Position numbers and translations under genes: made by a program
In this document: positions 40,201 through 48,575 of the stretch, piece by piece
How the letters are laid out: each line of letters starts with the position of its first letter
Position numbering within the stretch: position 1 is the first letter of the stretch
Origin: Closterium sp. NIES-65
Lineage: Eukaryota > Streptophyta > Zygnematophyceae > Desmidiales > Closteriaceae
Assembly (NCBI GenBank): GCA_948144175.1
Contig: CANXME010002307.1
Span: forward strand, 2,005,001-2,069,000
DNA length: 64,000 nt
Direction of reading: 5' to 3'
Notes under the pieces: model-generated
Database searches by the model: none
Told to the model about the DNA's origin: nothing
Seen by the model: only the letters and a program-made list of their open reading frames with translations

Positions 40201-41850
40201 CTGGCCGCCGCTTCACCTCATCTCGCGTCTATACTGCTCGCCCATGAGGGAGACTCGGATGCACTAGACATCCCGACTCCGCGCTCTTACGCGGAGGCGA
40301 TAGAGGGTCCCTACTCCTCTCAGTGGCAGGCAGCTATGGATGCAGAGATGGCTTCCTGGAAGTCCACAGGCACCTACGTTGACGCTGTTCCCCCTCCTGG
40401 GGCGAACATAGTCAGTGGCATGTGGATCTTCAGGGTGAAGCGGCCGCCGGGTTCTCCGCCTGTCTTCAAGGCGCGTTACGTGGCTCGTGGCTTCAGTCAG
40501 CAGCAGGGAGTTGACTACTTTCAGACCTTCTCCCCCACCCCGAAGATGACCACTCTTCGGGTACTGCTGCACGTTGCTGCTCACCGTGACTACGAGCTGC
40601 ACTCTCTCGACTTCAGCACTGCTTTCTTGCAGGGCAGCCTGCACGAGGAGATCTGGCTGCGCCGCCCACCTGGCTTCACTGGGTCTTTCCCTCCTGGTAC
40701 CCAGTGGAGTCTCCGGCGTCCAGTCTACGGTCTCCGCCAGGCGCCACGTGAGTGGCACGACACACTGAGGACTACACTTGCGGCTCTTGGGTTTGCTCCT
40801 TCTACTGCCGACCCGTCGCTGTTTCTGCGCACCGACACCTCTCTGCTGCCGTTCTACATCCTCGTGTACGTCGACGACTTGGTCTTTGCCACAGCTGACA
40901 CTGCTGGACTTGCCTACGTGAAGTCCGAGCTGCAGAAGAGACACACGTGCACTGACCTGGGTGAACTGCGCAGCTACCTTGGCTTGCAGATCACCCGGGA
41001 CAGAGCACGCCGCACCATTACCCTGACTCAGTCACACATGGTGCAGCAGGTCCTTCAGCGCTTTGGCTTCACGTACTCCTTGCCTCAGGCCACTCCTCTG
41101 CCTACTCGCCACTCGCTCTCAGCTCTGCCTTCGGATGAGTCCGTAGAGTCGAGTGGCCCGTATGCAGAGCTTGTTGGCTGCCTCATGTACCTGATGACCT
41201 GCACACGACCTGACCTTGCATACCCTCTTAGCATTCTCGCACGCTATGTTGCACCTGGGAGACACCGACCAGAGCACATGGCTGCAGCGAAGAGGGTGTT
41301 GCGCTACTTGTGCAGTACGTCGGGCATGGGGCTAGTGCTTGGAGGGCGCAGTCCAGTGGTCCTCACTGGGCACGCGGACGCTTCTTGGGCTGACGACCAG
41401 GCTACGCAGCGGTCGTCACAGGGTTACACCTTCAGCCTTGGTTCCGGCTTTGTTTTGTGGCGGGCTACCCGCTCGTCTTCTGTCCTCGGCTCCAGTTGTG
41501 AGGCTGAGATCTACGCTGGGGCTATGGCTGCCCAGAAGCTTCGCTGGCTCACCTACCTGCTGACCGACCTTGGAGAGCCGCCTCGTTCTCCTCCAGTCCT
41601 GTACGTAGACAACAAGACCATGCTGGCCTTATGTCGAGAGCAGCGACTGGAGCACAGGACAAAGCACATTGCTCTCCGCTACTTTCTTGCTCGTGAGCTA
41701 CAGCAGCGTGGACAGTTGCGACTTGCGTACGTGGCCTCTGAGGCCAACACTGCTGATGTCTTCACCAAGGCACTTGCGCCTTGTGATCATCAGCGCTGCT
41801 GCACGCAGCTGGGTCTTGTGCCTGTCTTGCCTCACTTGCTCACTTCTTGA
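37273..41850 (+). CDS. C6 Pol polyprotein (protease, integrase, RT, RNase H)
   Basis: This is the best-preserved copia frame in the window: open for over 1,500 codons, with the first ATG at 37357, and ending in TGA. The protease LDSGASRSFF lies near 37425. Pre-integrase follows with HNRLGHPSL and CVPCVEGRQ. The integrase triad has Asp in HMDVWGPA (38095), Asp in HSDRGGEF (38302) and Glu in NGIAERR (38412). Next come the GGAEP linker (38940-39190) and a Pro/Ser-rich spacer. Reverse transcriptase has DFSTAFLQGSLHEE and YVDDLVFA (40865). RNase H has GHADASWADD (41377), SSCEAEIYAG (41499) and VDNKTMLAL (41605). All catalytic acids are present. Without its Gag and 5' LTR it cannot transpose alone, but it could supply enzymes in trans if transcribed. 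Confidence 0.93.
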   Translation, partial: YRCFPHDPGIGTVALGANEAAALGASASVLSSTSESALSGTVSASASHTFTLDSGASRSFFRDRTTLTPLSRPVTVSLADPSRGPVLSRFSTVLPCPAAPSGTLTGLYLPSFSTNLVSGADLQHAGVHQFTPARQRVTHCTEASTVRHLAKFTRQPGSSLYTLTTASPPGAESGRVSSSGQVFAAASRSGPESSPCSCRRLSHETLLWHNRLGHPSLLRLKGMASRLLVSGLPRSLPPLRQGPGPACVPCVEGRQRAAPHSSQFPPTEAQLQTLHMDVWGPARVRGLGHERYFLLVVDDYSRYTTVFPLRSKGDVTEVLIDWIRAARLQLRQSFGSDFPVLCLHSDRGGEFSSGLLRAYCRARGIRQTFTLPDSPQQNGIAERRIGMVMDVARTSMMHAAAPHFLWPFAVRYAAHQINLHPRVSRPETSPALLWTGKVGDASAFRVWGSRAFVRDLSADKLSPRAAPCVFLGFPPGWQFYHPTSRRVLSSQDVTFDESVPYYRLFPYRTPSLPPPPLFLVPGPPPVDPLPPQGPAPSGVSQVDAVEPVEVTGDSGAAAGAGPGGAETGGATPGGALPGGAESGGAEPGGAEPGGAKPGGAESGGAKPGGAVPGGAEPGGAGPGGTTPGSALRGGAEPGVSSHGGSPGASFRREPLSPQELREWFARRWRRAAGAGGSSTADGAAAADPGGARHGSPGAAGPAGSTGAGAAEGVGAETVTGGPTGGAPGAAGGSGTAGGATGGSGVAGGAAGAGAPAGGTGAVPAVSGVATRPRPYFVPLLQQVLGLTPSSRPPPSPLAGPQPVLSQSQLQPASPLPAPSPYTGPTGGLTERREPASRPASPVRTARTSSRGSRQRPPPVPGTHRMSLRPSTAPLRAPLPSPPASSLLALADPESDSLRAASPTVTRLLATAVTDPSFESSAASALVTELVDFAARCRLEFAASLVAESESARPPSVGGECALGTDVLEDTQEEFQCLAAASPHLASILLAHEGDSDALDIPTPRSYAEAIEGPYSSQWQAAMDAEMASWKSTGTYVDAVPPPGANIVSGMWIFRVKRPPGSPPVFKARYVARGFSQQQGVDYFQTFSPTPKMTTLRVLLHVAAHRDYELHSLDFSTAFLQGSLHEEIWLRRPPGFTGSFPPGTQWSLRRPVYGLRQAPREWHDTLRTTLAALGFAPSTADPSLFLRTDTSLLPFYILVYVDDLVFATADTAGLAYVKSELQKRHTCTDLGELRSYLGLQITRDRARRTITLTQSHMVQQVLQRFGFTYSLPQATPLPTRHSLSALPSDESVESSGPYAELVGCLMYLMTCTRPDLAYPLSILARYVAPGRHRPEHMAAAKRVLRYLCSTSGMGLVLGGRSPVVLTGHADASWADDQATQRSSQGYTFSLGSGFVLWRATRSSSVLGSSCEAEIYAGAMAAQKLRWLTYLLTDLGEPPRSPPVLYVDNKTMLALCREQRLEHRTKHIALRYFLARELQQRGQLRLAYVASEANTADVFTKALAPCDHQRCCTQLGLVPVLPHLLTS

Positions 41851-42062
41851 CCTTGCCTATACCTTCACCTATTTATACTCTTGTTCTTGCTTGCTTGACT
41901 CTTGTATATCTCTATATATGATCTTGCATGTGAACTGGCCTTGTGGCCTTTGAACTTGTGCTCGGAATGTGTGGTGACTTTGTGATCCACCCTGAGCTTT
42001 GCTTTGCTTTGCTTGACTGGTCTTGTGACCCCTTGTTCTCCCCCACTTTGCCTATGGGGGTG

Positions 42063-42195
42063 TGTCAGAACATTATAGCTTACTTATTTGTGTAGGCTAT
42101 AGTGGGGTATCCCATAGAGGGTACAACCCAATTAGGGTTTCCTATATGTACTCACTTCATTTATTTTTTGATTCATTCTCGTTCACTTCTTCTCA
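42063..42195 (+). repeat. C6 3' LTR
   Basis: It runs tgtcagaacattatag...cacttcttctca, the same length as the C4 LTRs and similar in sequence. It is preceded by the shared polypurine tract ctatgggggtg and followed at once by C7. Confidence 0.93.
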
Positions 42196-44030
42196 GGTCA
42201 CTCACCCGACTGCACCTCTGTCGTCTGTCTCAGCTCTTGTTACCACTGTCGCTGGCTTTGCCTCTTCCCACCGCCTTGACTAAGCCACTCACGTGGTGAG
42301 TGGCCTTGCTCGTTCTCCGTTCTCTGGGGGTGCTTCTGTCTTTCCCGTGGAGGTCCTCCAGGACAGGTAGTTCGAGCTTGGTTTCCTTGCGGCCGCTGTT
42401 CCTCATCTCTGTGCCATGCTACTTGCCCCTGAGGGGGATCTAGACGCCCTTGACATCCCGATCCCTCGCACTCACGCCGAGGCAATCTTGGGACCCTGGG
42501 CTTCGTACTGGATAGCAGCTGAGGAGGTAGAGATGACATCTTATAGGTCCACAGGCACTTACGTCGACGCAGTCCCACCACCTGGGACGAACGTCGTAAG
42601 TGGCCGATGGCTCTACAAGGTGAAGCGGCCGCCTGGATCACCACCTGTGTTCAAGGCGCGTTATGTGGCGAGAGGCTCCATTCAGCGAGAGGGGGTGGAC
42701 TTCTTCCTGACCTTCGCTCCCACGCCGAAGATGAGTACCCTTCCGGTGTTGCTGCATATTGCAGCACAGCGCGACTACGAGTTGCACTCCTTGGAATTTT
42801 CCACCGCGTTCCTTCAGGGGAGCCTGCACGAGCAGATCTGGCTGCGTCGCCCGCTTGGCTTCACTGGCTCTTTCCCACCTGGGACCCAGTGGCAGTTGCG
42901 TTGACCAAACTACGGCCTGCGTCAGGCTCCACGTGAGTGGCACGACACACTTCGCTCGACCCTTGGAGCTCTTTACTTCTTTCCGTCGTCTGCTGACCCG
43001 TCACTGTTCATTTGACGTGGCTCGACCCCGTTCTTTGTCCTGGTCTACGTCGACGACCTGGTGTTCGCCACTCCCGACCGACGCGCGCTGGCCTCCATGA
43101 AGGAGGAAATGCTGAGGAGACACACTTGCACAGGCCTTGGTGAGCTGCAGCACTACCTTGGCCTGCAGATCACCAGGGACAAGGCAGCTCGCACCATTAC
43201 GCTGACTCAGTCGCATATGGTCGAGCAGATCCTCAAGCGGTTGCGCTTCCCGTTCTCCAAGGTACAGCTCACCCCTCTTGGTGTGGATCATGGGCTCACG
43301 GCTCCATCTTCGGACGATCCATTTGAGTCCAGTGGTCTATATCCTGAGCTGGTGGGTTGTCTCATGTACCTGATGACCTGCACTCGCCCAGACCTAGCTT
43401 ACCCTCTTAGCGTCCTAGCGTGCTTTGTTGTGCCTGGGAGACACCGGCCTTCCCACTGGTACGCGGCTAAGAGGTTGGCAAGTATGTGGCGAGTACATCA
43501 GGCATGGGACTTGTCCTTGGAGGGAAGCAGCCAGTTACACTTACAGGTTACTCGGACTCGTCATGGGCCGACGACGCGGAGATGCGTCGGTCTACACAGG
43601 GGTACCCTTTTAGCCTCAGGGCAGGTGCTGTTTCGTGGCGGTCGACTCGGGCGTTGTCTGTCGCCGGTTCCAGCTGTGAGGCTGAGGTGTACACTGCGGC
43701 CATGGCTGCTCAGGAGCTTCGCTGGCTGTCTTTCCTTCTCACAGACCTTGGTGAGTGGCCTCGCTCTCTCCCAGTTTTGTTCGCTGACAACTAGTCTGCT
43801 GTCCTGTTGTGTGAGGAGCCTCGACTGGTTGGGAAGGTGAAGCACATCCAGCTTCGTTACTTCCTTGTGCGTGAGTTGCAGAAGCGTGGCCAGGCCCGCG
43901 TGGTCCGTGTGGTCTCTAAGGCCAACATGCAGATATCTTCACCAAGGCGTTGCCGCCTTGTGACCACCAGCGTTTCTACACCCAGCTTGGCCTTGTGCCT
44001 GCCCGTCCTCACTTGCTTCCGTAGAGATGC
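42196..44030 (+). pseudogene. C7: degenerate copia reverse transcriptase and RNase H
   Basis: The region begins near the end of the linker (EDR*FELGFLAAAVPH) and runs through the reverse transcriptase (TYVDAVPPPGTNVVSGRW, FSTAFLQGSLHEQIWL, YVDDLVFATPD near 43050) into RNase H (GYSDSSWADD, SSCEAEVYTAAMAAQELRW). Stops occur at 42368-42370 (TAG for Gln), 42902-42904 (TGA, probably from CGA), 43013-43015 and 43793-43795, and a frameshift near 43480. It belongs to the dominant family but to a more diverged branch than C4 and C6. No LTRs were identified, so it is an old fragment next to the C6 LTR. Confidence 0.88.
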
Positions 44031-44489
44031 ATTGTCCTGCATGTCTTGTACTCTTGCATCTATATATATTTTCTATATACCTGCATGTGGACTGGCCTTG
44101 TGGCCCCTTACTTGTTCTCGGAGTATGTGGTGACTTTGAGCTCCACCCTGAGATTTATCTTGTTCTTGTGGACTGGTCCTGTGACCGTTGCTTGCTCTTG
44201 TTTTAGTCACAGTATGCTCCAATGTGCCTAAAACGAAAGATAGAGTGCATAGTCGGATTTCTGCACAGCGGTGTCAATTGTTCATAGCGTTCTGGTCAAA
44301 GCTTAAAATGACTTGATTCAGCTTGGATATGGAGCGTCTTATTGTCGCCTACAGTACGCAATTTAGATCGCACAATTTGACCAAGTATTGACGATACAGC
44401 GTTGGTTTGAACGAACGGCACTATGGCAGCCACTATAGTCTTAGAAACACAAGATAGGAAGAGTTAGGAAGAGTTACGAGTTGGGAATG
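44031..44489. other. Unassigned spacer and C7 3' flank
   Basis: The first about 180 bp still resemble the 3' untranslated region of the dominant copia family. From 44215 to 44489 the sequence is unlike any element here. I considered acagtatgctccaatg (44214-44229) as a Tc1-type terminal repeat for T1 but found no inverted partner near 56830-57100. Confidence 0.35.
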
Positions 44490-45028
44490 ACTCCCAGCTC
44501 CTACAAACCCCAAGAGCCGAGGTACAGTGATGTGGAACAGTGCCACACTGTCCGCAACCACGAAGGGTCTCGAAACTACCCTTCACTAGGGCCTACACCA
44601 AGTGAAATGTTACACTACACAAAGTATTGTACCTATCTTCAATATCTTGAGGTGTACCATTTTGGCGAGCTTCGAAATCACTTGAGGCTTGACACCAAGG
44701 CTCGGGCTCTTCATCACAAACTCATCCTTGAGTTCTTGATGGGTTTGCTGCACACACCTGCGACACACCGAACGTTCGACACAGGACAAAATAGAAACCG
44801 CGCACGACAAAATAGAAACCGCGCGCGAGACACAAACGACCGCGTAACACGCGTCTAGCGATATCTCGCTATTGACTCAACACACACACTCGACATCATG
44901 ACTCAACATTCACACACTATTATAAGCATGAAATATATATTATCCCATGCCCTCATACCATTCCATACACACACACATGCACGCACACGGACAACAAGCC
45001 GAGTGCAAACCATAGGGTTGCACCAACA
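44490..45028 (-). repeat. Probable 3' LTR of C8
   Basis: The inner end is fixed by a purine tract on the minus strand (ccgagggggagtt) followed by tgttggtgcaacc at 45028. The outer end is uncertain. It contains two adjacent copies of gacaaaatagaaaccgcgc (44775-44825) and CA-rich runs. No second LTR is present because C8 is truncated at its 5' side. Confidence 0.5.
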
Positions 45029-45069
45029 AACTCCCCCTCGGATTGTTGGCCTTAGGATATGTTGCTCTG

Positions 45070-48000
45070 TCAGTTCAGAGCCATCCCAGCCAGCTTGCAA
45101 CACTTCCAATGCTGCTGCTCCACCAGCCTCTTGGTCATCATGTCAGCCGGCTGCCCCGTGGTCTTCACGTAGCGCAACTCAACTTCACCCGCGGTTACCA
45201 TGCTCCTCGTCCAATGCCACTTAACCCTCATGTGCTTCGTGAGTCCATGCAACCCAGGGTTCTTAGCAAGAGCAATGGCACCCTGGCTGTCACAATACAG
45301 TGGGGTATGTCCTTGCTGCTCCTCCCCCAATTCAGCCAACAAACGCCGCTGCCACACAATCTCCCGTACGGCACGGAAGAGTGCTATGTACTCAGACTCC
45401 ACCGAGCTCAAAGCTTGGTCAACCTGCTTCTTGCTCTCCCAAGCAGTTGGGCCTCCACCAACACAGCATATGAAGCCTCCCATACTTGTCATGTCCTCTG
45501 GTTCTGATGCATATGAAGCGTCCGAATAGGCGGTGAGGAACAAACGCCCGGGTTCAACACCATCCGCGCCCTTTTGGCGCCTTTGTGCGGCCGCCGAGTA
45601 TTGCAGCCCAACGGTCAATGTTTGGCCAAGATACTTGGCCACCCTCATTCCAGCTGCTACCTGCTCCTCATTAGGGCATTGCACAACCCTAGCTAGCTGC
45701 CCGGTAGCAAACGCGACATCCGGTCGGGTGTTTACCGCCGCATACATGAGGCTGCCCACCAACGAGTGAAATCGGCGCCTCTCCTCTTCTCCAACGCTCT
45801 CCTCCTCCGGCCCCTTCACACATTTGAACCCAGAGGGAAAGGGAGTAGCCACATGACCTTCACTGTGGCCAAAGTTGGCAGCCAACGCCTCCAGGTACTT
45901 CCGTTGGTGCACTCGCATGCTCCGCTTCTCCACGTCTCGTTCGATGTGGAGCCCAAGGTAGAAGTTCACGTCACCAAGGGACTTGCACTTGAACTTGTCA
46001 TGCAGCTTCAGCATCACCTCCTTCACAAGGTTAGAGGAGGGTGAGAATATGAGAATGTCAACCACATAAACCACCATGAAGCTCCTCTGCTCCCCCTCGC
46101 CAAGCATGAACAAGAAGTGATCGGCCGTTGAGGGAGTGAAGCCGATCTCCTCCAACACTTCGCGCAACTTCATGTACCATTGACTAGGGGCCTGCTTCAG
46201 CCCATAGAGGGCCTTCTTCAGCTTCCACACTCTGCCACTACCATCATCAAACCCCTCTGGCTGCGCCATAAAAATCTCCTCCTCAAGGATGCCGTTAAGG
46301 AATGCCGTTATGATGTCCATTTGTTTTACTACCCATCCTTTGATGGCGGCTCCCGCGAATAGGGTTCGCAGCGTCGTCGGCTTCACTACAGGGGCAAACA
46401 GCTCCTTGAAGTCCACCTTCTCCTTCTGCTGGTACCCCTTGGCTACAAGCCTAGACTTGTAGCGCTCGATCTTGCCGTCGGCATCCGACTTGATTTTGAA
46501 GAGCCACTTGGACGTTATCGCCGTACGCCCCTCCGGTAGCTCCACCAATTCAAACGTGTCATTCTCCTCGATGCTCTTCAGCTCACTCTCCATGGCCTTC
46601 TTCCACTCCTCAGCATCACTACTCTCCAAAGCTTCCTTGAGAGTTGCTGGTTCTCCCGGCATCTTCACCGTAGAGAAGAACGCGAAGGCACACTCCTCGT
46701 AGTCACTCTCCTCGTCGTCTCCGACCATCATTGCCGCTCCGGCCAGGGCTGTCTTGCCTTGCTTTCCAAGTGCATCATAGGTCAGTCTATTAGGGGGTTG
46801 AACTCTCCTCTTCCCCCTTCCTTCCTCCTCAGCTGCAGGGACTTGAAGGCCTTGGCGTTGCTGCGGTGTGGCTCGAATCCGTGGAGCACTCATAGTGCGG
46901 GAAGGGAGTGACGGTGCACGCTCGCTCACTTGCTGCACCTCCTCCTCTTCTTCCTCTGCATCATTGGCCTCCTCTCCCCCATTCACAAGGGAAGATTGCC
47001 TTATGGTAGTGCTGTCACTGCTCAGCTCCAAAGGCAGCTCCACATGCTCCAAACCGGAACTCTTCACCTCCCCAAACCGCACGCCTATCTTCGCCTCATT
47101 CTCCGCCTTCCAATCCTTGTACATGAAGTTCTCCATGAACTTGCAGTCACTGCTCACCAAGAACTTCTTGGTGAATGGGTCCCAAAGAAGCCATCCCTTG
47201 CTGTTTTGAGCCATGCCCAAGTGCACGGCCCACACCACCTTGGCACCAAGCTTGTTGTGCCGAAGATGCTTAGGCACGAGCGCCATGCACATGCACCCGA
47301 ACACCCAAAGCATATCCACCTTTGGCTTCCTTCCTAGCCACTCCACATAGGGCACCCATTTGTCTGCTCCCACATGAGTCAAGGCTCTGTTCTTGGCCAC
47401 ACACGCGCTCCGCACCGCATCAGGCCAGAAATAGTCGGGTAGCCCGGCTTCAATGAGCAACCCGCGTGCCGTCTCCGTGATTGTGCGGTTCGCTCGCTCA
47501 GCGATGCCGTTCATTACAGGGGAGTATGGCATGGTGAGGGAGTGCCGAATACCATTCTTCTTCAGCCACAACCCAAACTCCTTGCTCAGGAACTCTCCCC
47601 CTCGATCGGTGCGGATTGACTTGACTAGACGGTCTTGTTGCCGCTCCACCATCGGGAACCAATCCGTCTTCAACGTTTCAGCCACGTCGCTCTTCTTGGC
47701 CAGCACGTACACCCAAGTCATACGGGTGTAGACGTCCACAATAGTGAGGAAGTACTCAGCTCCAGCAGCTCCAAGTTTCAGGGGGCCCACCACGTCCATC
47801 ACCACCTCATCAAGTGGTGCCTTAGCCGTTGCCTCCGATCTAGAGAATGGGAAACGGGTGAACTTGGCTTGCATGCACGTCGGGCAGCCAAGTACCTCAT
47901 CGGGCTCCCCCTTCACACGTATGCCAGCAACCATCTCATTCTTCACTAGCTCCTGCAAGATGGGCAGGGCCACATGCCCCATGCGTCGATGCAAGGTGAG

Positions 48001-48132
48001 CCAATCACACTCCCCCGTAGCCGAAGTTGGATTGGAGAATGCCGCGCTCGCAATAGCGCCCCACATACTCTCTCCGTAGTCCTCCTCCGCTGCTGTTTCG
48101 GGCTTCTCCTCATCCTTTTGCTGCTCCCGCAA
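45070..48132 (-). CDS. C8: copia integrase-RT-RNase H frame (1,020 codons)
   Basis: This third copia lineage has one uninterrupted frame. GAG-pre-integrase: LHRRMGHVALP and CPTCMQAKF. Integrase triad: MDVVGPL, RTDRGGEF, NGIAERANRT. A spacer is followed by reverse transcriptase (KSRLVAKGYQQKEK, DIITAFLNGILEEEI, YGLKQAPSQW). RNase H has YSDASYASE, SSVESEYIAL, CDSQGAIALAKNPG. The catalytic YVDD box reads YVVD here (near 46055), replacing the first Asp with Val, which should abolish polymerase activity despite the open frame. Gag and protease are missing: the frame starts at 48132, where the Tc1 sequence begins, so the 5' part was lost. Confidence 0.92.
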   Translation of the reverse strand: MREQQKDEEKPETAAEEDYGESMWGAIASAAFSNPTSATGECDWLTLHRRMGHVALPILQELVKNEMVAGIRVKGEPDEVLGCPTCMQAKFTRFPFSRSEATAKAPLDEVVMDVVGPLKLGAAGAEYFLTIVDVYTRMTWVYVLAKKSDVAETLKTDWFPMVERQQDRLVKSIRTDRGGEFLSKEFGLWLKKNGIRHSLTMPYSPVMNGIAERANRTITETARGLLIEAGLPDYFWPDAVRSACVAKNRALTHVGADKWVPYVEWLGRKPKVDMLWVFGCMCMALVPKHLRHNKLGAKVVWAVHLGMAQNSKGWLLWDPFTKKFLVSSDCKFMENFMYKDWKAENEAKIGVRFGEVKSSGLEHVELPLELSSDSTTIRQSSLVNGGEEANDAEEEEEEVQQVSERAPSLPSRTMSAPRIRATPQQRQGLQVPAAEEEGRGKRRVQPPNRLTYDALGKQGKTALAGAAMMVGDDEESDYEECAFAFFSTVKMPGEPATLKEALESSDAEEWKKAMESELKSIEENDTFELVELPEGRTAITSKWLFKIKSDADGKIERYKSRLVAKGYQQKEKVDFKELFAPVVKPTTLRTLFAGAAIKGWVVKQMDIITAFLNGILEEEIFMAQPEGFDDGSGRVWKLKKALYGLKQAPSQWYMKLREVLEEIGFTPSTADHFLFMLGEGEQRSFMVVYVVDILIFSPSSNLVKEVMLKLHDKFKCKSLGDVNFYLGLHIERDVEKRSMRVHQRKYLEALAANFGHSEGHVATPFPSGFKCVKGPEEESVGEEERRRFHSLVGSLMYAAVNTRPDVAFATGQLARVVQCPNEEQVAAGMRVAKYLGQTLTVGLQYSAAAQRRQKGADGVEPGRLFLTAYSDASYASEPEDMTSMGGFICCVGGGPTAWESKKQVDQALSSVESEYIALFRAVREIVWQRRLLAELGEEQQGHTPLYCDSQGAIALAKNPGLHGLTKHMRVKWHWTRSMVTAGEVELRYVKTTGQPADMMTKRLVEQQHWKCCKLAGMALN

Positions 48133-48449
48133 ACGTACGACGAGCTAGTCCCGTCACAGGCGAAACTTGGTCGGCCGCGCAAGCTACCCGAGAAAATCGT
48201 GCAGATAGTCGTAAGGTCGATAGTTTTATGTGAATCGAAATCCGCCGAGGCAACCGCGGGAATGATTGCTTCTACACATGGCATCAGTGTCATTGGTGTC
48301 ACTGTTCGAAACACTCTCACGCGGCACAGAGTTAAGGCGACTGAAAAGCCGTCTAAGCCTAGACTATCCGAGAATAACATCAACGACCGCAGGCAGTGGG
48401 CCAAGGACCATCAGCACTGGACGATGGACGACTGGAAACGCGTCATTTG
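48133..48449 (+). pseudogene. T1 (5' segment): Tc1/mariner transposase, second HTH
   Basis: The frame holds the GRPRK motif (48169), a helix-turn-helix typical of Tc1 transposases (VTVRNTLTRHRV) and the DDWKRVI segment that leads into the catalytic core. It stops in mid-domain at the ATTTG target of C9. The first helix-turn-helix of Tc1 transposases (about 55 residues) is absent, because the sequence joins C8 at about 48133. The continuation lies 7.8 kb away at 56248. Confidence 0.88.
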
Positions 48450-48575
48450 TGTTAGAAAGAAGAAGTGTTTGAGTAGAAAGGAAAGGGAGTACAAGTACCT
48501 AGCCCTAGAATTGTGTACCCCCTAAAGGCTAACCCACCCACGCCTACACAAATACAACATATATAATGTTTGACA
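48450..48575 (-). repeat. C9 3' LTR (left copy)
   Basis: It runs tgttagaaagaagaag...atgtttgaca. Four of the six differences from the right copy cluster in a 4-base block near 48538. Confidence 0.96.

Larger units (their letters stand above)
36150..42195 (+). mobile_element. C6: 5'-truncated copia element with near-intact pol
   Basis: It begins abruptly inside Gag (QALYDAVVARYSS) at the end of the 69-bp repeats, so the 5' LTR, leader and about 95 Gag residues are missing. It continues through a complete pol to a 133-bp 3' LTR (42063-42195). Over much of its length it is nearly identical to C4. No target duplication can be scored because the 5' end is gone. Confidence 0.93.

Noticed and set aside
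44214..44229. Left terminal inverted repeat of the Tc1 element
   Set aside because: No inverted partner was found near 56830-57100, and the distance and intervening C8 make it speculative.
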